This document shows, in pieces, positions 1 through 7,029 of a stretch of DNA of 17,259 nucleotides. The notes below the pieces were generated by a model. That model saw only the letters and a list, made by a program, of their open reading frames with translations. It made no database searches and was not told where the DNA came from. Source of the DNA: an uncultured Chlamydiaceae bacterium (GTDB lineage Bacteria; Chlamydiota; Chlamydiia; Chlamydiales; Chlamydiaceae); NCBI GenBank assembly GCA_937884635.1, contig CALGBW010000054.1, positions 1 to 17,259 on the forward strand. Direction: 5' to 3'. Within the stretch, counting starts at the first letter, position 1. The number at the start of each line of letters is the position of its first letter. The position numbers and the translations under genes were made by a program.

Positions 1-1076
1 AAATCTGTGCACTGTGAAATGGAAGAGACTTCATAAAATGTTTCTTGTCCTGGTAACCAGACTTCCGCATCAATAGTTTTGGAAGCTGTGAAGGACATAT
101 CCCCGGTAGATAGTAAAGATAGGCGATAGGGGAGTTCTAGCTCTGTTAGAATTTCTTCTACGAGGTCTAACATTTTTTTGTAAACGTGATCACTTTGTTC
201 CGGAGTAGCAAAGGCAAACATCTCTACTTTATGGAATTGGTGTACTCGGACTAGGCCGCGCTCTTGTGCTCCAGCAGCTCCGGCCTCTCGTCGGAAGCAG
301 GGGGTGCATGCTGCGTAGCAGATGGGGAGATCCTGTTCAGCAAGAATATCTTGTGCATGGAATCCATTTAAGACCACTTCTGCCGTAGGAATAAGGTACA
401 AAGATTGGTCTCCGTCTTCTACTCGATAATACTGCCCATCGAATTTAGGAATTTGACCGGATCCGAATAAAATTTCACGTTTCACTAACAGGGGGGGTAG
501 CCATAGAGAAAATCCATGAGCTTGTTGTTTCTGCTGTAGGTATGATAACAATGCCCATTCTAATAACACACCGCGATTCTTATACGCTGGCCATCCTGTT
601 CCAGAGGTTTTCGCTGCAAGCTTGAAGTCTAAAAGGTGTAAGCGTTGGTTGAGCTCTAAGTGATTTTTAGGGGTAAAAGAAAATTGAGGGATAGAGCCTA
701 CACTCTTAATGACTTTATTACCTGATTTATCGGGTGCAACAGGTACATCTTCAGCAGGGTAATTTGGTAGCCGGACAAGAATGTCATTGAGTTGGGAAGA
801 CTTTTCTTCTAACTGTACATTCAGCTCAGAGAGGCGATCAGAAAGAGATTCTGATTGTGCCAGTAGCGCAGTAGCATCTTCATTTTGCTTTTTCGCTTTA
901 TGGATTTCAGCGGACAGTGCCTTTTTTTGAGAAGAGAGGGCTTCAGAGTCTGTTTTTAACTGGCGGACTTCTTTATCCAAGTCCAAGAGAGGTCGTAATG
1001 AAATACCGGCATCTTTTCTTTGCAGACTTGCCTCACATGCTTCCGGTTCCTTACGTATTTGTTTGATATCCAACAT
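1..1076 (-). CDS. serS: Seryl-tRNA synthetase, 5' (N-terminal) part; 3' end off the window
   Basis: Class II aminoacyl-tRNA synthetase that charges tRNA-Ser (and tRNA-Sec where present) in the cytoplasm. The minus-strand frame opens with ATG at 1076 and reads MLDIKQIRKEPEACEAS, the usual SerS N-terminus. A Lys/Glu/Gln-rich antiparallel coiled coil follows (about residues 25-100), which is the tRNA-binding arm. Motif 2 is visible as FRREAGAAGAQERGLVRVHQF (about 235-265 nt from the left edge), followed by FHKVEMFAF. The frame is still open at position 1, reading WLPGQETFYEVSSISQCTD, the conserved stretch before motif 3. About 358 codons are present, so roughly 70 C-terminal residues, including motif 3, are missing because the window ends, not because of mutation. 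It points the same way as the small gene upstream and away from ribD. Confidence 0.96.
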   Translation of the reverse strand, partial: MLDIKQIRKEPEACEASLQRKDAGISLRPLLDLDKEVRQLKTDSEALSSQKKALSAEIHKAKKQNEDATALLAQSESLSDRLSELNVQLEEKSSQLNDILVRLPNYPAEDVPVAPDKSGNKVIKSVGSIPQFSFTPKNHLELNQRLHLLDFKLAAKTSGTGWPAYKNRGVLLEWALLSYLQQKQQAHGFSLWLPPLLVKREILFGSGQIPKFDGQYYRVEDGDQSLYLIPTAEVVLNGFHAQDILAEQDLPICYAACTPCFRREAGAAGAQERGLVRVHQFHKVEMFAFATPEQSDHVYKKMLDLVEEILTELELPYRLSLLSTGDMSFTASKTIDAEVWLPGQETFYEVSSISQCTD

Positions 1077-1119
1077 ACTGGGGTTCTCTTCGATTAAAAT
1101 TCCTATAGGTGAATTACTT

Positions 1120-1136
1120 CTGAGTTAAAGACTCAG
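1120..1136 (-). terminator. Short hairpin over the stop codon of the orphan gene
   Basis: A perfect 6-bp inverted repeat (CTGAGT/ACTCAG, 5-nt loop) overlaps the TGA stop at 1133-1135 and lies 44 nt before the serS start. It has no U-tract, so it could be a weak terminator, an mRNA-end stabiliser, or chance. The seen part is only the symmetry. Confidence 0.25.
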
Positions 1137-1582
1137 AGCTTTCTGGGGGCTATGCCCAGAGATTTTGTTGTTATATGAGTACAACTGCATTTGAGGAAAA
1201 TCCCATGACGAACTGATAATTTCAAATTTGTCTTTTTATAACCATATTGGTGACGCAACCGTTGTAGAAGAATTTTTCCTGCTCTAGGCTGTTGTTTACG
1301 GTAGTAGTTATGCGAATGTTTTTCTTTTTTATCTAGAGAAGATGACGTCCTAGTAAGAGTCTCTCTCTGTTTTTTCACAGATTTTTTTGATTGAGGAGGC
1401 TTTTTAGAAGAGAGCATGGGAAGGGATTTCAGGGTGAAAGCTACAGTGTCTTGCCCCACTTTTCCCAAAAACTGGCCTTTTATAGGGGGAGTCCAGTCAG
1501 AGTACATATAGCCGAAGGTCTGTACCAATAAGACTTCTTGTTTGGTGGTTAGGTAGACGCTGTTCGGATAGCCTCTTTCCAT
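1133..1582 (-). CDS. Small basic hypothetical protein (149 aa)
   Basis: I do not recognise this protein. The first 50 or so residues look like a small folded domain (hydrophobic and aromatic: SVYLTTKQEVLLVQTFGYMY and a following WTPPIKG segment). From about residue 55 the chain becomes very rich in Lys, Arg, Ser and Gln (KKPPQSKKSVKKQRE, later RKQQPRAGK and LLQRLRHQYGYKK). There is no signal peptide or membrane segment. The high charge suggests binding to nucleic acid or ribosomes, but that is inference. The frame extends four codons upstream to a TTG at 1594; ATG at 1582 is the more natural start, although neither has a clear Shine-Dalgarno sequence. It lies between serS (same strand, 56 nt downstream) and ribD (divergent). 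It could be a lineage-restricted chlamydial gene. Confidence 0.6.
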   Translation of the reverse strand: MERGYPNSVYLTTKQEVLLVQTFGYMYSDWTPPIKGQFLGKVGQDTVAFTLKSLPMLSSKKPPQSKKSVKKQRETLTRTSSSLDKKEKHSHNYYRKQQPRAGKILLQRLRHQYGYKKTNLKLSVRHGIFLKCSCTHITTKSLGIAPRKL

Positions 1583-1784
1583 CAACGAACCCAAATATTT
1601 TTGAGTTAGGAAACAATACTAGAATTGCGCTAAATTCTAAATCTGAAAGAAAGAATAGCTTCGAAAAAATGATTCGGTAAGAAACGGAATTATTTTTTTA
1701 GAATATGAAAACAGGTTGGATGGGCTTTCACCCATGCTATCAATGAGTGGGTTCCGCCGCCCAAGAATCATAAATACTGCGTAT

Positions 1785-2879
1785 ATGGAAGATTTCTCTG
1801 AGCAGCAGCAATCCTTTATGCGACGGGCCATAGAGGTTGGAGAGCGGGGGCGGTGTTCTTCTCCTCCTAATCCCTGGGTTGGGTGCCTTATTGTGAAAAA
1901 AGGGAAAGTGATTGGCAAGGGGTTTCATGCCAAGCAAGGCCTTCCCCACGCTGAGGAGAATGCCATTCTCTCTGCGACTGAATCTGTGGCTGGGGCAGAT
2001 GTCTATGTTACCCTCGAACCGTGCTGCCATTATGCTCACACCCCACCTTGCGTGGAGTTATTGATTAAGCATAGAGTAGGGGCTGTTTATATTGCGCTTT
2101 TGGATCCAGATCCGCGAGTGTCCCATAAGGGTGTGGACTTGCTCAGGCAGGCGGGGATTCCGGTTTTCATTGGATTAGAACAGGAGCAGGCTAGGCGTTC
2201 TCTACGCCCCTATTTGCAACATCGTATGTTTGGGTTGCCTTGGATTGTCTTAAAATCTGCTGCAACTCTAGATGGACAGGTGGCAGATCGCAGGGGAGAG
2301 TCTCAGTGGATTACCTGTCCTGAAGCTCGCGCTGATGTGGGGGTTTTACGCCAGCAATCCCAGGCTATTCTAGTTGGTTCTAAGACAGTTTTACTAGATA
2401 ACCCGCGTCTGACTGCGCGCACGAAGGAAGGAGATCTCTACCCACAGCAGCCCTTGCGGGTGGTATTAGATAGTCGAGGGGCAGTTCCTACTTCAGCACG
2501 AATCTTCCAGCATCCTGAAACAGCCCTGTATGTAACCACAGAATTATGTCCCGAAGAGCACACACAACAACTCTCAGAAATGGGAGTTACTATTTTCAAA
2601 ACAGCCTACACTGCTAGTGGGGTAGACCTCGAGAAGCTATTTTTCTATTTGGCCTCTTTAGGTGTTCTGCAGGTTTTAGTGGAAGGGGGGCGGACGCTGC
2701 TTACGGCTTGCTTCCCCTATGCTCATGCTTGGGAGCTCTACCTGGGGAATAAGATTTTAGGAGATCAAAATCAACCTTTGCTTGGAGATCTTGGCTTGTT
2801 ATTGCCTTCGGCGAGGGAGGCGCGGATTTTTTCTGTTATTAAGCTAGGAGAGTCTATAAAAATTTCTTTGGAATTATAG
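1785..2879 (+). CDS. ribD: Riboflavin biosynthesis bifunctional deaminase/reductase RibD
   Basis: Catalyses the second and third steps of riboflavin synthesis: deamination of the diaminopyrimidine made by GTP cyclohydrolase II, then NADPH-dependent reduction of its ribosyl side chain. The N-terminal deaminase domain (about residues 1-145) has zinc ligands His55 (PHAEENA) and Cys80/Cys89 (LEPCCHYAHTPPC), with Glu57 as proton shuttle. The C-terminal reductase domain (about 150-364) shows LKSAATLDGQVADRRGESQW, ILVGSKTVLLDNPRLTAR and VLVEGGRTL. With ATG 1785 the protein is 364 aa, close to the usual length. The frame stays open upstream, with ATGs at 1734 and 1743 and a TTG at 1716, but the extra residues do not resemble RibD. 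No candidate has a good Shine-Dalgarno, so the start is uncertain. It is first in the riboflavin block, 85 nt before ribAB. Confidence 0.95.
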   Translation: MEDFSEQQQSFMRRAIEVGERGRCSSPPNPWVGCLIVKKGKVIGKGFHAKQGLPHAEENAILSATESVAGADVYVTLEPCCHYAHTPPCVELLIKHRVGAVYIALLDPDPRVSHKGVDLLRQAGIPVFIGLEQEQARRSLRPYLQHRMFGLPWIVLKSAATLDGQVADRRGESQWITCPEARADVGVLRQQSQAILVGSKTVLLDNPRLTARTKEGDLYPQQPLRVVLDSRGAVPTSARIFQHPETALYVTTELCPEEHTQQLSEMGVTIFKTAYTASGVDLEKLFFYLASLGVLQVLVEGGRTLLTACFPYAHAWELYLGNKILGDQNQPLLGDLGLLLPSAREARIFSVIKLGESIKISLEL

Positions 2880-2894
2880 AGGACATTTTTTTTG

Positions 2895-2922
2895 TTGATT
2901 CTCTTTCGCAGCGGGGTAAAAT
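2895..2922 (+). promoter_or_regulatory. Candidate sigma-70-type promoter for ribAB
   Basis: In the 85-nt gap between ribD and ribAB, TTGATT (2895-2900) and TAAAAT (2917-2922) are separated by 16 nt, close to the -35/-10 consensus. The -10 lies inside a small GGGGT/ACCCC hairpin (2913-2917 with 2924-2928). This would let ribAB-ribH be expressed separately from ribD. The gap is too short for a complete FMN riboswitch. Confidence 0.45.
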
Positions 2923-2964
2923 GACCCCCTAATTTTTAAGAATGAGTGTAAGGCTTAGCAGCCT

Positions 2965-4188
2965 ATGGGTTTAGATACTGTAAAGCAAGCGATCGCTGAT
3001 ATTGCAGAGGGTAAGTTTGTCATTGTCGTTGATGAGGCCTCTCGAGAAGATGAGGGAGACTTGATCATCGCAGGTGAGGATCTGTCCGTAGAAAAAATGG
3101 CGTTTCTTCTTAAATACACTACAGGAATTGTCTGTGCATCGCTAGAGCAAGATCGGCTACAGGCTTTACGCTTGCCCCCTATGGTTAGGGATAACCGTTG
3201 TCCTTTCCGCACGGCGTTTACTGTATCTGTGGATGCTGCTAAGGACATTACGACTGGGGTTTCTGCCGCAGACAGAACGAAAACTGCGTTGCTATTAGCT
3301 AGCCCTAGCAGTCAGCCGTGTGATTTTGTTTCTCCGGGTCATTTTTTCCCTTTGATGAGTGCTCCGGGAGGTGTGTTGAAACGCGCTGGGCATACAGAAG
3401 CTGCAATGGACTTAGCAAAATTAGCAGGGAAACACCCATGTGGGATTCTCGCTGAGCTTGTGAATGAAGACCAGTCTATGATGCGCCTTCCAGATATCCT
3501 CACGTTTGCGAAGACACACGGTCTTACTGTCATTAGCGTAGCGGATCTCATTGCCTATAGGCGTTCTTTGGAGCGTTTGGTCGTACGTGTATCCTCAGCC
3601 AAATTACCTACAAAATATGGTGAGTTTGCTATTCATGTGTATGAAGCATATGATGGAGTTCAGCATATCGCCCTCGTGAAGGGGGAGGTTTCTGGTGAGC
3701 AGGATGTGTTGGTTCGTGTGCATTCGGAATGCCTAACAGGAGATATCTTTGGTTCTTGCCGTTGTGACTGTGGTAATCAGTTACAAGCTGCTATGGAGTA
3801 TATTGCCAAGGCTGGAAAGGGAGTAGTTGTATACTTGCGTGGGCAAGAGGGAAGAGGAATTGGTCTGGCTTATAAAGTACGCGCATATGCGTTACAAGAC
3901 TCTGGCTTAGATACTGTTGATGCAAACTTACAGATGGGCCTTCCTGTAGACTCCAGAGAGTATGGTATTGGAGCACAGATTTTAGTGGATTTGGGGCTGA
4001 CAACGATTCGCCTTCTTACGCATAATCCAAAGAAATATTTTGGTTTGCAAGGGTTCGGCTTGAGTATCACAGATCGTGTTCCTCTACCTATTGCAGTGAA
4101 GGAAGAAAATTTACAGTATTTACGGACAAAAAAAGAGCGTATGGGTCATTGGATTGACTTTCCCTCTGTAGAAAATACACTCCTGTAG
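2965..4188 (+). CDS. ribBA: Bifunctional DHBP synthase / GTP cyclohydrolase II
   Basis: A fused enzyme (407 aa) supplying both precursors of the riboflavin ring system in the cytoplasm. Residues about 1-200 are 3,4-dihydroxy-2-butanone-4-phosphate synthase (RibB), acting on ribulose-5-phosphate: acidic metal motif REDEGDLI (27-34), TGVSAADRTKT (97-107), and PGHFFPLMSAPGGVLKR followed by GHTEAA with His143. Residues about 205-407 are GTP cyclohydrolase II (RibA): zinc ligands Cys256, Cys267 and Cys269 in SECLTGDIFGSCRCDCG, then RGQEGRGIGL, the SREYGIGAQIL motif and LTHNPKKYFGL. An extra Cys265 lies within the zinc loop. ATG 2965 is the first in-frame methionine next to the RibB N-terminus. The stop overlaps the Shine-Dalgarno of ribH, so the two are co-transcribed. 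The label ribA is also used in chlamydial annotations. Confidence 0.96.
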   Translation: MGLDTVKQAIADIAEGKFVIVVDEASREDEGDLIIAGEDLSVEKMAFLLKYTTGIVCASLEQDRLQALRLPPMVRDNRCPFRTAFTVSVDAAKDITTGVSAADRTKTALLLASPSSQPCDFVSPGHFFPLMSAPGGVLKRAGHTEAAMDLAKLAGKHPCGILAELVNEDQSMMRLPDILTFAKTHGLTVISVADLIAYRRSLERLVVRVSSAKLPTKYGEFAIHVYEAYDGVQHIALVKGEVSGEQDVLVRVHSECLTGDIFGSCRCDCGNQLQAAMEYIAKAGKGVVVYLRGQEGRGIGLAYKVRAYALQDSGLDTVDANLQMGLPVDSREYGIGAQILVDLGLTTIRLLTHNPKKYFGLQGFGLSITDRVPLPIAVKEENLQYLRTKKERMGHWIDFPSVENTLL

Positions 4189-4196
4189 GTATGCAT

Positions 4197-4661
4197 ATGA
4201 ACGAGAAAAAAGGCTCCCCCTCTCCAAAGAATCAGCGTATTGCGATCGTTGGATCTTGTTTTAATCTTCCTATTGCCAACGCGCTTGTTTCTGGTGCGAA
4301 AGAAGAGTTTCTTTCTCTGGGGGGGAATCCGGAGGATTTAACAATCATCCGAGTTCCCGGCGCCTTCGAGATTCCTTGTACGATTAAAAAGCTCTTACAA
4401 ATATCTTCTTTTACTGCGGTGGTAGCTTGTGGGGTTTTGATAGAAGGTGAGACAGCACATTTTCGTCTGATTGCTGATCAAGTAGCAGCAGGCATTCGGG
4501 AACTTTCTCTGGAGTTTACTACTCCCATTACCTTCTCTATTATTACAGCCCCTAGCGTAGAGGCTGCTTGGGAGCGAGCTGGCATTAAGGGTCCAAATTT
4601 AGGTGCTTCTGGTATGCGCACAGCATTAGAAATGGGGAATCTATTTCAACAGCTGCCCTAA
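4197..4661 (+). CDS. ribH: 6,7-dimethyl-8-ribityllumazine synthase
   Basis: Condenses 5-amino-6-ribitylaminouracil with 3,4-dihydroxy-2-butanone-4-phosphate to give lumazine, the penultimate riboflavin intermediate; family members usually form pentamers or 60-subunit shells. Seen: the IAIVGSCFNLPIAN N-terminal strand, VPGAFEIP (substrate pocket), VLIEGETAHFRLI with the conserved His of the GE-T-x-H-F motif, and IKGPNLGASGMRTALEM near the C-terminus. ATG 4197 has an AGG seven nt upstream (4187-4189, inside the ribBA stop region). An in-frame ATG at 4191 would add Met-His but sits only one nt after that AGG, so 4197 is favoured. The protein is 154 aa, a normal length. Its stop is 8 nt from the stop of the convergent HD gene. 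Some chlamydial annotations call it ribE. Confidence 0.95.
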   Translation: MNEKKGSPSPKNQRIAIVGSCFNLPIANALVSGAKEEFLSLGGNPEDLTIIRVPGAFEIPCTIKKLLQISSFTAVVACGVLIEGETAHFRLIADQVAAGIRELSLEFTTPITFSIITAPSVEAAWERAGIKGPNLGASGMRTALEMGNLFQQLP

Positions 4662-4669
4662 GGATGAGT

Positions 4670-5695
4670 TTAAAGTGCATGGTGTGGAGGAGAGATGGAT
4701 AGGTATTTATCCTCCGCGAAATACAACCGATCTTTTTCAAATGCCTGTTGGTATTCCGTGTCATATGCTGTAAGGCGTAGACATTCATTATCGACTAACA
4801 CCCAGGGGTCTACCCCACGAAATTTTAAGTAAATCTTCTGCGAATTCTCTATAGGGATATTTGCTAACGAGTAGTATGGATCGGGCGTTTCTATTTGTAG
4901 GAAGCTTGTTTGAATAAAGGGATCTGAAGAGGACTTTAGCACCTGCCAAATGTTATGATCCGTTCCGAAATGGATATCCTCAACAGATAAGATACCGATT
5001 TCTACCCCTCGATGAATAGCTGCAGCCAGCCCAGCGGATGATACATAACCCGGGACACTACTCCACAGCTCGCGGTTCATGAACAAAGCATTTTCACAGA
5101 TTTTCTTGATTAACAGAGGTGAGGAGCTAATCCATCTTCCATCTACAAACGATAGGGTATGGGCTGCTTCCCTAGCCTCTTCTTGAGAGATAATTCCATG
5201 GTGAAAGGCTGTTTGGATATTATTATCCATGCGGTCAGCGCATACTTCAGGACAGGATTGCTCAAGAGCAGGGAAGCGATTCCCATTAAATGGGCAGATA
5301 TCTCCTACAGATAGGCCATGTTTATGCAAAATCTCAGCAAGGCCATTTTGATAAAGAAACTGTTCTTGAATGCTGTCAGCATACCCCATTTCAGCATGAA
5401 TATAGTCAAAGAGCCAGTCTCCTAAGTGAGAAAAGATCGTATGGGAAATATCGTGAAGTAATGCTGCCACTTGTTCTCTCAGAGAGCAACCTTGAAGTGT
5501 GACTAAAGCCCAAACCCCAAGAGAATGGTCATAGCGAGAGAGCTCCGCTTGATTAAAGACATAGTAGTAATGGCCATATTGACGAATATGACGCAGTCTT
5601 TGAAAAGCCTTACTTGCAATGATATCTAAAATCACGGGGTGCTCTACTGGCACAGGACCGTAGAGTGTATCTATTGTCTGAGGATAACCACTCAT
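4670..5695 (-). CDS. HD-domain phosphohydrolase, cytoplasmic copy (341 aa)
   Basis: A member of the HD superfamily of metal-dependent phosphohydrolases, closest by motif order to the COG1078/SAMHD1 dNTPase-like group. Seen: N-terminal YGPV and FQRLRHIRQYGHYYYVF, then SRYDHSLGVWAL (His57), LLHDISHTIFSH (His81-Asp82) and CADRMDNN (Asp154). These supply the four metal ligands of an H...HD...D site. The residue aligning with the nucleotide-contacting tyrosine of SAMHD1 (pattern D-K/R-x-D-Y) is Asn158 here. There is no signal peptide or membrane segment, so a cytoplasmic location is inferred. Substrate is unknown; dNTPs or other nucleotides are possible. It lies directly downstream of a paralogue on the same strand, with its own candidate promoter, and is convergent with ribH. 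ATG 5695 has no clear Shine-Dalgarno. Confidence 0.88.
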   Translation of the reverse strand: MSGYPQTIDTLYGPVPVEHPVILDIIASKAFQRLRHIRQYGHYYYVFNQAELSRYDHSLGVWALVTLQGCSLREQVAALLHDISHTIFSHLGDWLFDYIHAEMGYADSIQEQFLYQNGLAEILHKHGLSVGDICPFNGNRFPALEQSCPEVCADRMDNNIQTAFHHGIISQEEAREAAHTLSFVDGRWISSSPLLIKKICENALFMNRELWSSVPGYVSSAGLAAAIHRGVEIGILSVEDIHFGTDHNIWQVLKSSSDPFIQTSFLQIETPDPYYSLANIPIENSQKIYLKFRGVDPWVLVDNECLRLTAYDTEYQQAFEKDRLYFAEDKYLSISPPHHAL

Positions 5696-5730
5696 AAAAT
5701 AATGTTAAAAAATGTTTTAAACATAGATCG

Positions 5731-5759
5731 AGTGTAAAATATTTATTTTACTCAGTCAA
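5731..5759 (-). promoter_or_regulatory. Candidate promoter for the cytoplasmic HD gene
   Basis: Read on the minus strand, TTGACT (5759-5754) and TACACT (5736-5731) are separated by exactly 17 nt, a strong match to the housekeeping-sigma consensus. Transcription would start near 5724, giving a short AT-rich leader of about 29 nt before ATG 5695. With the hairpin at 5821-5855, this suggests the two HD genes are independent transcription units. Confidence 0.6.
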
Positions 5760-5820
5760 ATTGGGAAAGGATGGGGCATATTTAGCCCTGAAAGGAGAAA
5801 CAAGAGAAAGAGGTGCCAGG

Positions 5821-5855
5821 GTCAAGCTACCCAGCAGGTAGGCTGGGTAGCTGAC
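5821..5855 (-). terminator. Strong hairpin after the exported HD gene
   Basis: An 11-bp perfect inverted repeat (AGCTACCCAGC 5825-5835 pairs with GCTGGGTAGCT 5842-5852, 6-nt loop), extendable by 3 bp with one bulged A, begins 9 nt past the stop codon of the upstream HD gene. Downstream on the minus strand the sequence is T/C-rich but lacks a solid U-run. Termination is the simplest reading; mRNA 3'-end protection is an alternative. Confidence 0.6.
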
Positions 5856-5863
5856 AATTTGAG

Positions 5864-6940
5864 CTAGTTGTAAGAACAGCTAGCTCTGACGTATGTAGGT
5901 AGGTGAATCAGGTATCTCTCTTGAGCGTAATAGGCTTTATCAGCTGCAAAAGCCGCTCCATACTCTGGGTCGTATTCAGTGAGCTTAATCAGGGAATCTC
6001 CCATGACGATCCAAGGATCAATCCCACGGAATTTTAAATAAATGCCCTCTCCTATCTCTGTAGGGACAAGCGATAGAAGATAGTATTGCTCTGGGCATTC
6101 AATCTCCAGGAAACAACTTTCAATTATAGGATCAGAGGAGTGTTTGAGCGCTTGCCAAACCGTATCATCGTAACCAAAATACAAATCATCGAGTGAAAGC
6201 AGTCCAATTTCTATCCCCCTATGGAGGGCTTTTGCTAATCCCTGATGAGAGACGTACTGCGGAACTCCTGACCAGAGTGTTTTATTCAGCATAAGGGAGC
6301 ACATGCAGACTTTCTTCATGAGTTCTGGAGAAGAACAAACCCATTTTCCATCAAGAAATTGTAAAGAATCGATAAGATCTCGAGCCTCTTCTTGGGAGAT
6401 AATTCCCTCGTGGTAAGCACCCTGGACATTGTAATCAATGCGATCAGCGCAAAGGTGCGGGCAGGACTGTTCCAAAGCAGGGAAGACAGATGAACTGACA
6501 GCGAATTCCTTTGCTTCCATACCGTACTTTTGCAAGATCTCCGCAATCCCATAGCGCTGTAAAAAATCTACATGAATATAATCAGCATAACCCTCTTCAG
6601 CATGGATGCGTTTGAACATCCAGTCACTAGTATGTGAGAAGGTTGTATGAGAAATATCGTGCAAAAGGCCAGCAATTTGTTCTTTAAGAGAACAGCCGTG
6701 TAAGCGAAGGATCGCCCAAACACCTAAGCAGTGATCATAACGGGAGTATTCCGCGGAATTAAAAACATAGTAAAAATGCCCGTATTGGCGTAGATGTTTT
6801 AACCGTTGCATTGCCTTGCTCTCGATTAATTCAAGGAGCACTGGCTCTTCAACTTCTATAGGACCATAAAAGGTTTGGACTGTCTCAGCATGCGTAATAC
6901 TGCAATAAAATACGAAAATAGTAAGAAGGAATTTCTTCAT
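5864..6940 (-). CDS. HD-domain phosphohydrolase, exported copy with signal peptide (358 aa)
   Basis: Paralogue of the adjacent HD gene, clearly homologous along the whole length (38 of 53 residues identical from the YGP motif to the first HD histidine, by eye). The N-terminus is a typical Sec signal peptide: MKK, a hydrophobic core (FLLTIFVFYC) and a THA-ET signal-peptidase I site after residue 18. The mature protein then lines up with residue 6 of the other copy, so the signal is a clean addition. Metal ligands are intact: His70 (SRYDHCLGVW), His94-Asp95 (LLHDISHTTFSH) and Asp166 (CADRIDYN). Unlike the neighbour it keeps the tyrosine (Tyr170) of the D-R-x-D-Y motif. A periplasmic location is inferred; an outer-membrane or secreted fate cannot be excluded. 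Substrate is unknown. ATG 6940 lacks a Shine-Dalgarno but is fixed by the signal peptide. Confidence 0.88.
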   Translation of the reverse strand: MKKFLLTIFVFYCSITHAETVQTFYGPIEVEEPVLLELIESKAMQRLKHLRQYGHFYYVFNSAEYSRYDHCLGVWAILRLHGCSLKEQIAGLLHDISHTTFSHTSDWMFKRIHAEEGYADYIHVDFLQRYGIAEILQKYGMEAKEFAVSSSVFPALEQSCPHLCADRIDYNVQGAYHEGIISQEEARDLIDSLQFLDGKWVCSSPELMKKVCMCSLMLNKTLWSGVPQYVSHQGLAKALHRGIEIGLLSLDDLYFGYDDTVWQALKHSSDPIIESCFLEIECPEQYYLLSLVPTEIGEGIYLKFRGIDPWIVMGDSLIKLTEYDPEYGAAFAADKAYYAQERYLIHLPTYVRASCSYN

Positions 6941-6972
6941 GGATTACAGAGTTTTAGAAAAAATTTCCGAGA

Positions 6973-7001
6973 AGAATAGATAAAGGGGCGTTTTTTTGCA
7001 A
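6973..7001 (-). promoter_or_regulatory. Candidate promoter for the exported HD gene
   Basis: On the minus strand TTGCAA (7001-6996) and TATTCT (6978-6973) are 17 nt apart, with an A-rich start to the spacer. Each hexamer matches four of six consensus bases, so this is a moderate candidate. It sits between the ybcL terminator hairpin and ATG 6940. Confidence 0.4.
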
Positions 7002-7005
7002 ATTA

Positions 7006-7023
7006 GGGAGGGGAGACCCTCCC
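7006..7023 (-). terminator. GC-rich hairpin downstream of ybcL
   Basis: GGGAGGG (7006-7012) pairs with CCCTCCC (7017-7023) around a GAGA loop, 7 bp with only G-C and A-T pairs, starting 6 nt after the ybcL stop codon. The 3' tail on the minus strand is TAATTTGC, weakly U-rich. It probably ends the dagA-ybcL transcript. Confidence 0.5.
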
Positions 7024-7029
7024 CCTTGG

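Noticed and set aside
488..494. G7 homopolymer inside serS, with another G7 in ribH (4319-4325)
   Set aside because: Chlamydial pmp genes use poly-G tracts for phase variation, but these are in essential-type genes, are only 7 nt long and encode conserved residues. Both frames are intact.
1716..1784. In-frame upstream extension of ribD from TTG 1716 or ATGs at 1734/1743
   Set aside because: The extra residues do not resemble RibD, and a 364-aa protein from ATG 1785 matches the family length. Not fully excluded because no start has a good Shine-Dalgarno.
2880..2964. FMN riboswitch before ribAB
   Set aside because: The gap is only 85 nt, too short for the element, and its conserved loops are not seen.
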